From assembly GCA_019418195.1 (NCBI GenBank), contig DYCJ01000003.1:15610-30375 (forward strand): a stretch of 14,766 nucleotides of DNA. Reading direction: 5' to 3'. A program made the position numbers and the translations under genes. The stretch is from Clostridiales bacterium (lineage in GTDB: Bacteria; Bacillota; Clostridia; Lachnospirales; Lachnospiraceae). Positions 1 through 8,590 of the stretch are shown one piece after another. Below the pieces are notes generated by a model. It ran no database searches. It worked only from the letters and a program-made list of their open reading frames with translations, and was not told the origin of the DNA. Numbering within the stretch: position 1 is the first letter of the stretch; each line of letters starts with the position of its first letter.

Positions 1-470
1 TTAACATGTTTCTGTACTTGCGAGCGTTTTATTTTGTCAAGCTTTGTTGCAATAATGACCGGCTGATACCCCTGTTCAACCACCCATTTGTACATCAGCC
101 TGTCATTGGCAGAGGGTTCATGCCGGATATCGATGAGCAGGAATACTGCCCGGAGCTGCTCTGAGCCGTGCAGATACCGCTCGATCATCTTCCCCCACTG
201 TTCTTTCTCTTTTTCGGATACTCTGGCGTATCCGTAACCCGGCAGGTCGACCAGATAGAGACCGTCATTGATATTATAGAAATTGATCGTCTGTGTTTTC
301 CCCGGTGTTGCCGAAGTACGCGCATATGCCTTCCGGTTCACGAGCGCATTGATCAGGGAAGATTTTCCTACATTCGATTTTCCCGCAAATGCGACCTCCG
401 GTTTGTCATTTACAGGCAGAGTACTAGTAACTCCGCACACTGTCTCCAGATTAATACTTCTGATTACCAT
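1..470 (-). CDS. engB: Ribosome biogenesis GTPase EngB/YsxC (YihA), 3' end outside window
   Basis: A TrmE-Era-EngA-EngB-Septin GTPase that acts in assembly of the 50S ribosomal subunit. Reading the minus strand, about 156 codons are present and the C-terminus is cut off by the window edge. The G motifs are in order: GKSNVGKSS (P-loop, about residues 30-38), TSATPGKTQ (switch I/G2), DLPGYG (G3), and TKLDK (G4, near the edge). The ATG at 468-470 lies one base after the lon stop codon (TGA at 472-474), with a GGAG site inside the end of lon. Translation is therefore probably coupled to lon. The lon-engB order is the usual one in Firmicutes. The family is certain; only the C-terminal end is unseen. 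Confidence 0.96.
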   Translation of the reverse strand, partial: MVIRSINLETVCGVTSTLPVNDKPEVAFAGKSNVGKSSLINALVNRKAYARTSATPGKTQTINFYNINDGLYLVDLPGYGYARVSEKEKEQWGKMIERYLHGSEQLRAVFLLIDIRHEPSANDRLMYKWVVEQGYQPVIIATKLDKIKRSQVQKHV

Positions 471-471
471 A

Positions 472-2793
472 TCATTCTCCTGTCAATGCTTTTTCCAGCA
501 CTTCATCCATATTCTCTACCGGTATGATCTCCAGACCTTTTGTGATCTCGGAAGAGAGTTCCTCCACATCCGCCACATTATCCTTCGGCACGAGCACTGT
601 CCTGATCCCGGCGCTTTTTGCTGCGAGCAGCTTTTCCTTAAGCCCGCCGATCGGGAGCACACGGCCGCGGAGGGTGATCTCACCTGTCATTGCAAGATCT
701 GCCCTTACTTTCTTCTCTGTCACGGCAGACAGCATGGCTGTCGCCATGGTGATACCGGCGGACGGTCCGTCTTTGGGTACAGCTCCTTCCGGTATATGCA
801 CATGAATGTCATGTTTCTCAAAGAAGTCTTCCGCTATGCCATATTTACAGCTGACGGAACGGATATAACTGATTCCTGCCCTCGCAGATTCTTTCATTAC
901 ATCTCCCAGCTGTCCGGTCAGCATCAGTTCGCCGCTTCCCGGCATCACATTTACTTCGATCTGCAGCGTATCTCCGCCAACGCTTGTCCATGCCAGCCCC
1001 CTCACGATACCGACTTCCGGAGCCGGATTCGCCATCTGGTATGTATATTTTTCTTTTCCGAGGAATTTGTGGATATTGCGGTCTGTGACGCCGATCTTCT
1101 TCCGGTCTGTCGTCAGGATCTCTTTTGCGGCTTTCCTGCACACATTCCCGATCTCACGTTCCAGCTGGCGCACACCCGCTTCCTTCGTATAATTGCGCGC
1201 CATTTTCCAGATCGCATGTTTGCTGAAGGTGAGCTGTTCCGATGTAAGACCGTGTTTTTCAAGCTGTTTCGGGATCAGGTGTTCCAGAGCAATATGCAGC
1301 TTTTCATTCTCCGTATAACTGCTGATCTCGATCACTTCCATACGGTCGAGCATCGGTCTCGGGATCGTCTGAAGGGTGTTCGCTGTAGTGATGAACATTA
1401 CTTCCGACAGATCCAGAGGCACTTCCAGATAATGATCCCGGAATTTACTGTTCTGTTCGCTGTCCAGCACTTCCAGAAGAGCTGAAAATGTATCTCCCTT
1501 ATAGTCTGTGCTGACTTTATCGATTTCATCCAGAAGCATGACCGGATTTTTCACTCCGGCAGTCCGGATACCGTTGGCGATCCTTCCCGGCATCGCACCC
1601 ACATATGTCTTCCTGTGACCGCGGATCTCAGCTTCATCACGGACGCCGCCCAGAGAAATACGCACGTAAGGCTTCTTCATTGCACGGGCCAGAGACTTCG
1701 CGATAGAAGTCTTTCCGGTTCCCGGCGGTCCCGCAAGGCAGAGGATCGGACTGTCACCTTTCTTTGTGAGGGTACGCACCGCGAGAAATTCCAGAATACG
1801 CTCCTTGACCTGTTCAAGACCGTAATGGTCTTCATCAAGGACTTTTTTTGCGTACTCAATATCATTATTATCTTTTGCCGCCTTATCCCACGGCATCTCA
1901 AGCAGCGTCTCGATATAAGTACGGATCACCCCGTTCTCTGCCGGAGAGTTCAGGGAACTCTTGAAGCGGTTGATCTCCTTCTGCAGCTTTTCTTTTACTT
2001 CTTTCGGAGCCTTTAACTTCTTCAGAGAATTTTCAAACTCCTCTGCATCTGATATCGTGGAATCCTCTCCCAGCTCTTCGCGGATGAGTTTCAGCTGCTC
2101 TCTTAAAATATATTCCCGCTGATGTTTGTCTACGCGCTCCTTGACTTTCTTCTGGATCTCCTCTTTGATATTCATGATCTGAACTTCATTGACCAGCTTA
2201 AAACAAAGTTTCTCATACCGTTTCCAGAAGTCCGTCTCATTCAGTATTTCCTGCTGATCCGTATAGTAAAGCGGAATATTTGCCGCGATCTCATCCACCA
2301 GCTTTTTGATTCCTTTGATATCAAGGAGCTGGGCTACGGATTCCTTAGACATCTTCCCGTTCTTTGCGGCATATTCGACCAGCATATCCTTGAGGCCCCG
2401 TTCCATTGCTTCACCATTTAGATCTTCCGGTATAGTCAGATCTGCATCATTTATGATTTCAACCTGAGCGCGGAGATACGGGTCTTTATATTCAATTTCC
2501 TTAAGTCTCCCTCTCACCTCACCTGATACCAGTACCCTTACAATATGCTTCGGCAGCTTGATGATCTGTTTGATCGTTCCCACTGTACCGATCTCATATA
2601 CATCTTCTGCTCCCGGATCTTCGGTATCGATTGATTTCTGGGCTGTCAGAAATATCTTCTGTTCTTCTACCATTGCCTCCTGGACTGCGGCGATGGAACG
2701 CTCTCTGCTCACATCGAAATGCACGACCATCTCCGGCATGATCGTCATACCCCTGAGAGCGACCATGGGCAGACTCTTTATCTCGTTGTCCAT
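472..2793 (-). CDS. lon: ATP-dependent Lon protease (LonA type)
   Basis: A homo-hexameric cytosolic AAA+ serine protease that degrades misfolded and selected regulatory proteins. The 773 residues match the usual LonA length. The N-terminal substrate-binding domain covers roughly residues 5-205 and a charged helical linker follows to about 300. The AAA+ module has Walker A GPPGTGKT at 355-362 and Walker [10 protein letters not shown] at 418-426. The C-terminal protease domain carries the Ser-Lys dyad: Ser678 in PKDGPSAG and Lys721 in GGLKEKLL, the same 43-residue spacing as in E. coli Lon. There is no transmembrane insert, so it is not LonB. The ATG is preceded by AGGAGG at a good distance. 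It sits downstream of clpX after a 173-bp gap holding a hairpin, so it may be partly uncoupled from clpX. No CIRCE or CtsR-type operator was seen upstream. Confidence 0.98.
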   Translation of the reverse strand: MDNEIKSLPMVALRGMTIMPEMVVHFDVSRERSIAAVQEAMVEEQKIFLTAQKSIDTEDPGAEDVYEIGTVGTIKQIIKLPKHIVRVLVSGEVRGRLKEIEYKDPYLRAQVEIINDADLTIPEDLNGEAMERGLKDMLVEYAAKNGKMSKESVAQLLDIKGIKKLVDEIAANIPLYYTDQQEILNETDFWKRYEKLCFKLVNEVQIMNIKEEIQKKVKERVDKHQREYILREQLKLIREELGEDSTISDAEEFENSLKKLKAPKEVKEKLQKEINRFKSSLNSPAENGVIRTYIETLLEMPWDKAAKDNNDIEYAKKVLDEDHYGLEQVKERILEFLAVRTLTKKGDSPILCLAGPPGTGKTSIAKSLARAMKKPYVRISLGGVRDEAEIRGHRKTYVGAMPGRIANGIRTAGVKNPVMLLDEIDKVSTDYKGDTFSALLEVLDSEQNSKFRDHYLEVPLDLSEVMFITTANTLQTIPRPMLDRMEVIEISSYTENEKLHIALEHLIPKQLEKHGLTSEQLTFSKHAIWKMARNYTKEAGVRQLEREIGNVCRKAAKEILTTDRKKIGVTDRNIHKFLGKEKYTYQMANPAPEVGIVRGLAWTSVGGDTLQIEVNVMPGSGELMLTGQLGDVMKESARAGISYIRSVSCKYGIAEDFFEKHDIHVHIPEGAVPKDGPSAGITMATAMLSAVTEKKVRADLAMTGEITLRGRVLPIGGLKEKLLAAKSAGIRTVLVPKDNVADVEELSSEITKGLEIIPVENMDEVLEKALTGE

Positions 2794-2850
2794 TTCATCT
2801 CCTCCTGTAAGTCAATGATTTACGCTGTCACGACAGGCTTATTGTACAAA

Positions 2851-2887
2851 GGGCGGGTGCACATGGGATTTACCACTGCACCCGCCC
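2851..2887 (-). terminator. Strong GC-rich hairpin between clpX and lon (terminator or attenuator)
   Basis: A perfect 11-bp inverted repeat, GGGCGGGTGCA (2851-2861) and TGCACCCGCCC (2877-2887), has a 15-base loop that can add a short inner TGG/CCA pairing. On the minus strand it is followed by TTTGTACAATAAG, only a weak U tract, so partial termination after clpX is likelier than a full stop. On the plus strand no T run follows. No good -35/-10 pair for lon was found in this gap, so lon may depend on readthrough past the hairpin. Confidence 0.6.
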
Positions 2888-2966
2888 CACGGCTGTATCT
2901 ATACCATATCATGTCTTCTCTGTACATATGCTGGTTATATACAGCTTTTATTTCTCCTCACCACTG

Positions 2967-4238
2967 TCACGCACTTTCAGATGTCAGGAATGATCTCCGT
3001 TCTTCTCCGTCCCGCAGATATAACGGTTCACCTGTTCCCAGCACTGTCTCCTTCGTAATACGGCACTCTTTGATCGTCTCATCCGACGGAACACGGAACA
3101 TCGTATCCATCATGATATTTTCCATGATGGCGCGCAGTCCTCTGGCTCCTGTTTTCCGTTTAAGTGTTGTCTCTGCAATGGCTGTAAGAGCGTCCCTGTC
3201 AAACTCGAGCTTCACTCCGTCGAGTTCCAGAAGCTTCTGATACTGCTTCACGATCGCGCTCTTCGGCTCTGTCAGGATCCTGATCAAAGCTTCCTTATCC
3301 AGAAGATCCAGTGAAACCGTGACCGGAAGTCTTCCTACCAGCTCCGGGATCAGACCATATTTTACAAGATCCTGCGGAAGTACCTCATGGAGCAGGACAT
3401 CCATATCATACTCATGCTTTTGTGCGATTTCTGCATTAAATCCAATGGACTTTCTGTCAAGACGGGTCTCAATGATCTTATCAATTCCCTCAAATGCTCC
3501 GCCGCAGATGAACAGGATATTCGTCGTATCAATCTGGATCAGCTCCTGATGCGGATGCTTTCTTCCGCCCTGCGGCGGTACAGATGCAACAGTTCCCTCT
3601 ATGATCTTAAGAAGCGCCTGCTGCACACCCTCTCCGGAAACATCTCTTGTGATAGACGGATTCTCTGATTTTCTTGTGATCTTATCAATCTCATCAATAT
3701 AGATGATCCCGTGTTCAGCCCTCTCGATATCGCCGTCCGCTGCCTGGATCACTTTTAGAAGAATGTTCTCCACATCTTCTCCCACATATCCTGCCTCTGT
3801 AAGCGCAGTGGCATCCGCGATCGCAAATGGAACGTTCAGGATCTTGGCAAGTGTCTGGGCAAGCAGCGTCTTCCCGCAGCCGGTCGGTCCGAGCATGAGA
3901 ATATTGCTCTTCTGAAGCTCCACACCGAGATCCTGCTCTGCCATGATCCTTTTATAATGATTATAAACTGCCACCGAAAGGACCTTCTTTGCTTCATCCT
4001 GTCCGATCACATAATCGTCAAGAAAAGCTTTCATCTCCTCCGGAGTCAGAAGATTGATATCATCAAATGCCCTGTCGTCGTTATAATCCAGTTCTTCCTC
4101 AATAATTTCCGAACAGATACCGATACATTCGTCGCAGATATATGTGCCGTTTGGTCCGGCGATCAGTTTTCTCACCTGCGCCTGAGTCTTGTTACAGAAT
4201 GAGCATCTCACGATATCATCCATCATTTTTCCTGCCAT
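2967..4238 (-). CDS. clpX: ClpX, ATPase subunit of the ClpXP protease
   Basis: A hexameric AAA+ unfoldase that recognises substrates such as ssrA-tagged proteins and feeds them to ClpP. The 423 residues match the family. The N-terminal zinc-binding domain has Cys12, Cys15, Cys35 and Cys38. Walker A is GPTGCGKT (117-124), the pore loop GYVG (150-153), Walker [10 protein letters not shown] (178-186), the RKH loop 226-228, and the ClpP-docking IGF loop 265-267. Sensor 2 lies in [10 protein letters not shown]. All key elements are present. The chosen ATG has AGGTG eight bases upstream; a second in-frame ATG at codon 5 is possible. It starts 24 bases after the clpP stop, so the two are co-transcribed. 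Confidence 0.98.
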   Translation of the reverse strand: MAGKMMDDIVRCSFCNKTQAQVRKLIAGPNGTYICDECIGICSEIIEEELDYNDDRAFDDINLLTPEEMKAFLDDYVIGQDEAKKVLSVAVYNHYKRIMAEQDLGVELQKSNILMLGPTGCGKTLLAQTLAKILNVPFAIADATALTEAGYVGEDVENILLKVIQAADGDIERAEHGIIYIDEIDKITRKSENPSITRDVSGEGVQQALLKIIEGTVASVPPQGGRKHPHQELIQIDTTNILFICGGAFEGIDKIIETRLDRKSIGFNAEIAQKHEYDMDVLLHEVLPQDLVKYGLIPELVGRLPVTVSLDLLDKEALIRILTEPKSAIVKQYQKLLELDGVKLEFDRDALTAIAETTLKRKTGARGLRAIMENIMMDTMFRVPSDETIKECRITKETVLGTGEPLYLRDGEERRSFLTSESA

Positions 4239-4262
4239 ATTTTTTCACCTCATACCGCTGTC

Positions 4263-4844
4263 TTAGTGGTTTACGATCACTTCATCGATCAGACCGTATG
4301 CTTTTGCCTCTTCTGCAGACATAAAGTTGTCACGCTCTGTATCGGCTTTGATCGTCTCGAGAGACTGGCCTGTATTTGCAGCCAGGATCTCATTTAATTT
4401 TTGTTTTGTACGGAGAATGTGCTCCGCTGCGATCTGGATTTCAGTCGCCTGTCCCTGTGCGCCGCCGGACGGCTGGTGGATCATGATCTCTGCGTTCGGC
4501 AGGGCAAATCTCTTGCCTTTTTTACCGCCGGAAAGCAGGAACGCTCCCATGCTTGCAGCCATACCGATGCACACAGTAGAAACATCACACTTGATATACT
4601 GCATCGTATCATAGATTGCCATCCCGGCTGTCACGGATCCGCCCGGGCTGTTGATATAAAGCTGGATATCCTTATCCGGATCATCCGCCTCGAGGAAAAG
4701 GAGCTGTGCCACTACCACACTGGCCGACACATCATTCACTTCCTCACCCAGAAAAATGATCCTCTCCTTTAAAAGTCTTGAATAAATATCGTAGGACCGT
4801 TCACCACGGCTTGTCTGTTCAATGACGTAAGGTACTAAACTCAT
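4263..4844 (-). CDS. clpP: ClpP, proteolytic subunit of Clp protease
   Basis: A tetradecameric serine peptidase forming the degradation chamber for ClpX (and for ClpA/ClpC-type partners elsewhere in the genome). The 193 residues are standard. The catalytic triad is Ser98 (in GMAASMGAF), His123 (in MIHQPSGG) and Asp172 (in TERDNFM). The substrate-binding INSPGG stretch is at 65-69 and the N-terminal gating segment is present. The ATG has AAGAAGG eight bases upstream. It lies 71 bases after tig and 24 bases before clpX. This is a single canonical copy with no sign of degeneration. Confidence 0.98.
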   Translation of the reverse strand: MSLVPYVIEQTSRGERSYDIYSRLLKERIIFLGEEVNDVSASVVVAQLLFLEADDPDKDIQLYINSPGGSVTAGMAIYDTMQYIKCDVSTVCIGMAASMGAFLLSGGKKGKRFALPNAEIMIHQPSGGAQGQATEIQIAAEHILRTKQKLNEILAANTGQSLETIKADTERDNFMSAEEAKAYGLIDEVIVNH

Positions 4845-4878
4845 ATATTATGCCTTCTTTCTTCTACAAAAGTACTGA

Positions 4879-4902
4879 AAGGTGCACCATGCGGCACACC
4901 TT
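4879..4902 (-). other. Short inverted repeat in the tig-clpP gap
   Basis: AAGGTG (4879-4884) pairs with CACCTT (4897-4902) around a 12-base GC-rich loop. On the minus strand it is followed by T-containing but mixed sequence, CAGTACTTTTG. It is too weak for a clear terminator, and could be a processing or attenuation site between tig and clpP. Confidence 0.3.
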
Positions 4903-4915
4903 CCGATCAACCTGC

Positions 4916-6205
4916 TTAACCCTCTACTGCCGCATCTGCAATGAGTGTCACTGCCTCCTGAACTGCTATATCCTCTTTCATCTGTTTCTTCTCATTGTCG
5001 CCCATGAATTCTTTGAGCTTGTCAACTTCCATCTGATAAGCATCTGCCATCTTCTGGAGTTCCTCTTCCAGACGTTCATCTGACACTTCAATGTTCTCTG
5101 CAGCCACAACTGCCTCCAGTACAAGTCTTGTGCGGATGCGTTTCTCAGCCTGCGGTCTGAACTCTTCCATCATCTTCTCTTCATTCAGTCCTGTAAACTG
5201 GAAGTACTGCTCCAGGCTCATGCCCTGCTGCATAATACGGCGTGCAAAATCATCAGACATCTGTCTTGCCTGAAGATCGATCATCGGCTCCGGAATATCA
5301 ATCTCTGCATTGGCAACAGCCTGTTCAACTGACTGGTCTTCTCTCTTCTGTTTTCTCTCATTTTCCTTGCGCTCTTTGATCTTAGCTTTTACTTCAGCTT
5401 TGTAGTCATCTACTGTCTCGCTTGAATCGGAAACATCTGACACAAACTCGTCATCCAGCTCCGGAAGTTCTTTTGCCTTGATCTCATGGACCGTACATTT
5501 AAATACCGCATCTTTCCCGGCAAGATCTTTTGCCTGATAGTCCTCCGGGAATGTCACTTTGACTTCCACTTCTTTACCGATTTCGGCACCGATGAGCTGT
5601 TCCTCAAATCCCGGAATGAAAGAACCGGATCCGATCGTCAGCGGATATTTCTCGCCTTTTCCGCCTTCAAAAGCTTCCCCGTCAACAAAGCCTTCAAAAT
5701 CAAGTGTTACCTGATCTTTATCCTGAACAGCCCTGTCTGTCACTTCGATCGTTCTCGCATTGCGCTCGCGTTCTTTGTCGATTTCCTCGTCAACCTCTTT
5801 CTGCGTGACTCTTGTAGAAACTTTATCCACTTTCAGTCCTTTATATTCACCGAGTGTCACCTCTGGTTTCACCGCAACCTCTGCTGTAAAGATAAACGGC
5901 TTTCCTTTCTCAAGCTGTGTGATCTCAACTTTCGGCTGTGATGTGATCTCAAGCTCACATTCGTCATAAGCTTTACCATATGCCTCTGATATCATATGAT
6001 TTGCAGCTTCATCATAGAACACTTCCGGTCCGTACATCTTCTCAATCATCTGACGCGGAACTTTGCCTTTACGGAATCCCGGAAGGCTGATTTTGCTGCG
6101 CTCTTTTAAGTATGCTGCCTGAAGCGCCTTCTCCACATCTTCTGCTGAAACTTCAATCGTCAGCTTCGCCATATTATGCTCTAATTTTTCTACCTGTAAA
6201 CTCAT
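4916..6205 (-). CDS. tig: Trigger factor, ribosome-associated chaperone and peptidyl-prolyl isomerase
   Basis: Binds at the ribosome exit tunnel and folds nascent chains. From the ATG at 6203-6205 the protein has 429 residues, normal for the family. The N-terminal ribosome-binding domain carries the signature GFRKGKVPR at 43-51. A central FKBP-type PPIase domain follows at roughly 150-245 (LDFEGFVDGEAFEGG through FIPGFEEQLIG). The C-terminal chaperone arms are rich in Glu, Lys and Gln, as usual. The ATG is preceded by AAGGAGG seven bases away. An earlier TTG at 6235 would add ten residues but has no ribosome binding site, so it was rejected. This is the first gene of the tig-clpP-clpX group, with its own promoter at about 6295-6323. 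Confidence 0.97.
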   Translation of the reverse strand: MSLQVEKLEHNMAKLTIEVSAEDVEKALQAAYLKERSKISLPGFRKGKVPRQMIEKMYGPEVFYDEAANHMISEAYGKAYDECELEITSQPKVEITQLEKGKPFIFTAEVAVKPEVTLGEYKGLKVDKVSTRVTQKEVDEEIDKERERNARTIEVTDRAVQDKDQVTLDFEGFVDGEAFEGGKGEKYPLTIGSGSFIPGFEEQLIGAEIGKEVEVKVTFPEDYQAKDLAGKDAVFKCTVHEIKAKELPELDDEFVSDVSDSSETVDDYKAEVKAKIKERKENERKQKREDQSVEQAVANAEIDIPEPMIDLQARQMSDDFARRIMQQGMSLEQYFQFTGLNEEKMMEEFRPQAEKRIRTRLVLEAVVAAENIEVSDERLEEELQKMADAYQMEVDKLKEFMGDNEKKQMKEDIAVQEAVTLIADAAVEG

Positions 6206-6294
6206 TTTCTTCCTCCTTGCATGCGCAAAGTTCAAAATTGCCCCATTTTTCGCTTAAAAACTATATCAGGACACACCTTTGCAGTCATTGAAAT

Positions 6295-6323
6295 AGTATA
6301 GCACATAAAACGGCACATTTCCA
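6295..6323 (-). promoter_or_regulatory. Probable sigma-A promoter for tig-clpP-clpX
   Basis: On the minus strand, TGGAAA (6318-6323), 17 bases, then TATACT (6295-6300) preceded by TGC, an extended -10. Transcription would start near 6288, leaving about 83 bases of leader before tig. The -35 matches the consensus at four of six positions. No CIRCE or CtsR repeat was seen beside it. Confidence 0.6.
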
Positions 6324-6328
6324 GTATT

Positions 6329-6877
6329 TTATTCGTATACAACAGATTTTCTGATTTCTTCTGCCTTTTCATCTCCGCAGAGGATTGCTGTAAGCCTGAG
6401 CGCAAACGGAATCGCAGCTCCCATTCCCCTGCCGGTCGTAATATTCCCATCCGTAACCGTCGGAACTTTCAGGACCTCACCACAGTCAAGCTCTTCCTCA
6501 AAAGACGGATATGCACATGCCTTTTTCTCCTTTAAGAGCCCCAGCTCACTCAGAACAGTGGGCGCAGCACAGATCGCTGCAAGATATTTACCCTGGCTGT
6601 TAAATGAGAGGATCTGTTTTCTCAGCCCCTCATGGGCTTTCAGGTTCAGTGTGCCCGGCATTCCTCCCGGCAGCACCAGCATATCTGCATCTGCAATGTC
6701 TGCTTCCTCAAACACTTTATCCGCCTCCACGATGATACCGTGGGATCCGTTGATCTGCTTTCTTCCCATTACTGATACGGTCTCCGTCTCAACGCCTGCC
6801 CTGCGCAGGATATCCACAACTGTCAGACCTTCGATCTCCTCAAATCCGTCTGCGAGAAAAACACATACTTTCTTCAT
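6329..6877 (-). CDS. DJ-1/PfpI-family protein (YajL/ThiJ-like)
   Basis: A cytosolic alpha/beta protein of the DJ-1 branch, 182 residues. Members have been described as oxidative-stress-responsive chaperones or glyoxalase/deglycase-like enzymes; the exact activity here cannot be told from sequence. The reactive cysteine is Cys103 in the nucleophile elbow LAAICAAP, aligned with human DJ-1 Cys106. Glu16 in GFEEIEG corresponds to the Glu that polarises that cysteine. The PGGMPG turn is at 70-75. The ATG has AGGAGGT eight bases upstream. It lies 123 bases upstream of tig on the same strand, and tig has its own promoter. A stress role would fit the chaperone and protease neighbours, but that is inference. 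Confidence 0.9.
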   Translation of the reverse strand: MKKVCVFLADGFEEIEGLTVVDILRRAGVETETVSVMGRKQINGSHGIIVEADKVFEEADIADADMLVLPGGMPGTLNLKAHEGLRKQILSFNSQGKYLAAICAAPTVLSELGLLKEKKACAYPSFEEELDCGEVLKVPTVTDGNITTGRGMGAAIPFALRLTAILCGDEKAEEIRKSVVYE

Positions 6878-6904
6878 TTCTTGATACCTCCTGTTTTCAC
6901 TATG

Positions 6905-6913
6905 ATTATATCA
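6905..6913 (-). promoter_or_regulatory. Extended -10 promoter for the DJ-1-family gene
   Basis: On the minus strand TGATATAAT: a perfect TATAAT (6905-6910) with the TG extension one base upstream. It overlaps the stop codon of the upstream Rpn gene. Start would be near 6898, giving a leader of about 20 bases that contains the ribosome binding site. No good -35 was seen. Confidence 0.55.
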
Positions 6914-7794
6914 TTGATCGATCTTCTCTAATATTCTGTAAATCGTATCCTCATCTGCCTCCAGCTCTCCGGCTATTTCCGAAACCGACTTACCTCTTGA
7001 AAGCTTTTTAAGTACCTGCTGAGTTAAAAGCTGTTCCCTGCCCTGCTCGATTCCTTCTTCTCTTCCTCTCTCTATCCCCTGCTCGATTCCCTGTTCTATT
7101 CCCTTTTTTATTCCGATTTCCTCCACATAATCACTCAAGTTGCACATCTGGTTCAACTCCTCTCCCATATCATTTTCCATCGGTATATCGAATTCATTCT
7201 CCAATTGATGTATTTTGGCTTTTGCCTTAATTCCCGGTGCCAGCAGAACACCCAGCATCTTCGTCAGCCGGTTTCCCTTTTTCGAATCAGGATTCAGACA
7301 GATCCATATGCTGTACACCTTTCGGATATTATCGTAATCTCTTCCGATAAATTCAATTCCTTTCTGTGCTGAAAGCATCCGTGCCCCGTAAAATATTCCT
7401 CTCGTTGTAATCGAATATCCCGGACGGAATTCCTTCTGAGCTTCCACATTAATGATCAGTTTAATCCTTTCTTTCTGTCGGGCATAATATACAGAAAACC
7501 GGATATCATAACAAAGCTCTCCTTCGCCCGGCACCGAATCCTCTTCGGATTCTCCTGTGATTTTTTCCGGCTCACGCAGGTTCGTTCTGCCGGGCAGGAC
7601 GCTGATTTCCGATATGCGGATATCGCTGCCAATGCAGGTCTTAATCTGACTGATTGGCATGTCTTTAAATTCCTCAGCAGCATATTTCAGGATCCATGCG
7701 AGAATTATCTTGTTTGCCAGAATCCGTTTACAATATGTATGTACTGACTTTTTCCTTCCGCCAGAGTAAGATCTCCGGCAAGTTCATTTTTCAT
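6911..7794 (-). pseudogene. Rpn-family PD-(D/E)XK nuclease/putative transposase, frameshifted
   Basis: A recombination-promoting nuclease-type protein, common in many copies in Lachnospiraceae. The reading frame is broken near 7727-7729. Codons from the ATG at 7794 encode MKNELAGDLTLAEGKSQY and then leave frame; the following frame reads KRILANKIILAWILKY and continues to the stop at 6911. Restoring one A (GTAAACGG to GTAAAACGG on the minus strand) gives a continuous 294-residue protein. The nuclease core has Asp97 (CYDIRF) and Glu118-x-Gln120 (NVEAQ). A GIEQ/GREQ repeat lies at about 228-255 and a helix-turn-helix-like tail at 257-294. The segment between SIWICLNPDS and RLTKMLGVLL looks shorter than in relatives I recall, suggesting an internal deletion. 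The intact part alone would start at an ATG at 7660. It may be a decayed gene or an assembly error in an A run. Confidence 0.8.
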
Positions 7795-7812
7795 AGACTT
7801 TTCCCTTTCTTC

Positions 7813-7841
7813 ATTATAACGAATGTATCCAACAGTTACAA
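7813..7841 (-). promoter_or_regulatory. Probable promoter for the Rpn-family gene
   Basis: On the minus strand TTGTAA (7836-7841), exactly 17 bases, then a perfect TATAAT (7813-7818). Transcription would begin near 7806, leaving a very short leader of about 12 bases with the AAAGGG ribosome binding site close to the 5' end. This supports the upstream ATG at 7794 as the original start. Confidence 0.5.
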
Positions 7842-7895
7842 GCAGTTGATTTTCGCCTCTGAAATGTGTAAGGCAAAGAACTACAAGAATCTCTG

Positions 7896-7926
7896 GCGGC
7901 ATAAGATCCGGCGAAACGCCTGCCGC
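7896..7926. other. Nested hairpin between the divergent Rpn and CYTH genes
   Basis: GCGGCA (7896-7901) pairs with TGCCGC (7921-7926), and inside it GGCG (7910-7913) pairs with CGCC (7917-7920) around an AAA loop; eight bases (7902-7909) bulge on one side. No T run follows on either strand. It lies outside both predicted transcripts, so its role is unclear. The rest of 7795-8059 holds the two divergent promoters and no gene. Confidence 0.35.
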
Positions 7927-7957
7927 TTAAGATAATATAAACCTATCACATTTTCTG

Positions 7958-7985
7958 TTGAAATACAATATGTTTCAATTATAAT
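7958..7985 (+). promoter_or_regulatory. Promoter for the CYTH gene, with a dyad in its spacer
   Basis: TTGAAA (7958-7963), 16 bases, then TATAAT (7980-7985). Start would be near 7992, giving a leader of about 68 bases. TTGAAA is mirrored by TTTCAA (7973-7978), so the spacer contains a 6-bp inverted repeat that could be a regulator site. Confidence 0.6.
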
Positions 7986-8023
7986 AGGAACCAAGAGCAT
8001 CATCAGAACATCGCAATCATTAC

Positions 8024-8042
8024 GGCTGCAAAGCCTGCAGCC
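8024..8042 (+). promoter_or_regulatory. Leader hairpin just before the CYTH ribosome binding site
   Basis: GGCTGCA (8024-8030) and TGCAGCC (8036-8042) form a perfect 7-bp stem with a 5-base loop, ending six bases before AGGAGG (8048-8053). It leaves the ribosome binding site free, so it may stabilise the mRNA 5' end rather than block translation. Confidence 0.45.
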
Positions 8043-8059
8043 AGTCAGGAGGAAATTAT

Positions 8060-8509
8060 ATGGAAATCGAACGCAAATTCCTGCCGGATATGGAGCATCT
8101 TCCGTTTCAGCCCGAAGATTATCCCTGCCGTCAGATCGAACAGGGGTATCTCTGCACAGAACCTGTCGTGCGCATCCGGAGGGACAACGATGAATATTTT
8201 CTAACATATAAGTCAAAAGGTCTCATGGTACGTGAGGAATACAATCTTCCACTCACAAAGTCCGGTTATGAGCATCTACTCACAAAGGCGGATGGACGGA
8301 TCATCACTAAAAAAAGATATGTGATCCCGCTTGAAGACAATCTGAAGCTGGAATTGGATATTTTTGAAGGAGATCTTGCTCCGCTTGTCATCGCAGAGAT
8401 AGAATTTCCCGATGAAGAAACAGCCCGGGGGTACCAGCCTCCCGAATGGCTCGGAGAAGATGTGACATATTCTGCTCTCTACCACAACAGCACCTTAAGC
8501 CGGATATAA
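8060..8509 (+). CDS. CYTH-domain protein (triphosphate tunnel metalloenzyme)
   Basis: A small CYTH-only protein of 149 residues, likely an inorganic triphosphatase or related triphosphate hydrolase needing Mg2+ or Mn2+. The hallmark EIERKF (ExExK) is at 2-7, giving Glu2, Glu4 and Lys6. Basic residues lining the tunnel follow: Arg38 and Arg40 in VVRIRR, Lys51, and Lys84-Lys85-Arg86. Acidic metal-binding residues are in ELDIFEGD (98-105) and AEIEF (112-116). There is no adenylate cyclase fusion or CHAD domain. The ATG has AGGAGG seven bases upstream. It is monocistronic: its own promoter lies upstream and a terminator follows. The true substrate (tripolyphosphate, thiamine triphosphate or a nucleotide) cannot be read from sequence. 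Confidence 0.92.
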   Translation: MEIERKFLPDMEHLPFQPEDYPCRQIEQGYLCTEPVVRIRRDNDEYFLTYKSKGLMVREEYNLPLTKSGYEHLLTKADGRIITKKRYVIPLEDNLKLELDIFEGDLAPLVIAEIEFPDEETARGYQPPEWLGEDVTYSALYHNSTLSRI

Positions 8510-8531
8510 TCATTCTATTTTACCTAATAGC

Positions 8532-8558
8532 AAAAGCAACGTTTTGTTGCTTTTATTA
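8532..8558 (+). terminator. Rho-independent terminator after the CYTH gene
   Basis: AAAAGCAAC (8532-8540) and GTTGCTTTT (8546-8554) form a perfect 9-bp stem with a 5-base loop. The A and T ends serve as the U tract in either direction. It lies 23 bases past the CYTH stop and upstream of the XRE promoter. Confidence 0.8.
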
Positions 8559-8590
8559 ATAGATTACTCATTCTGTTGCATAACACCTTA

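Noticed and set aside
283..1485. A 400-codon plus-strand ORF opposite engB and lon
   Set aside because: It is antisense to two certain genes, is rich in Cys, His, Phe and Arg with no recognisable domain, and has no ribosome binding site; a shadow of the minus-strand coding pattern.
2851..2887. The clpX-lon hairpin as a plus-strand terminator
   Set aside because: No gene on the plus strand leads into it and no T run follows in that direction.
6206..6235. Upstream TTG start for trigger factor
   Set aside because: No ribosome binding site, ten non-conserved residues; the ATG at 6205 has AAGGAGG.
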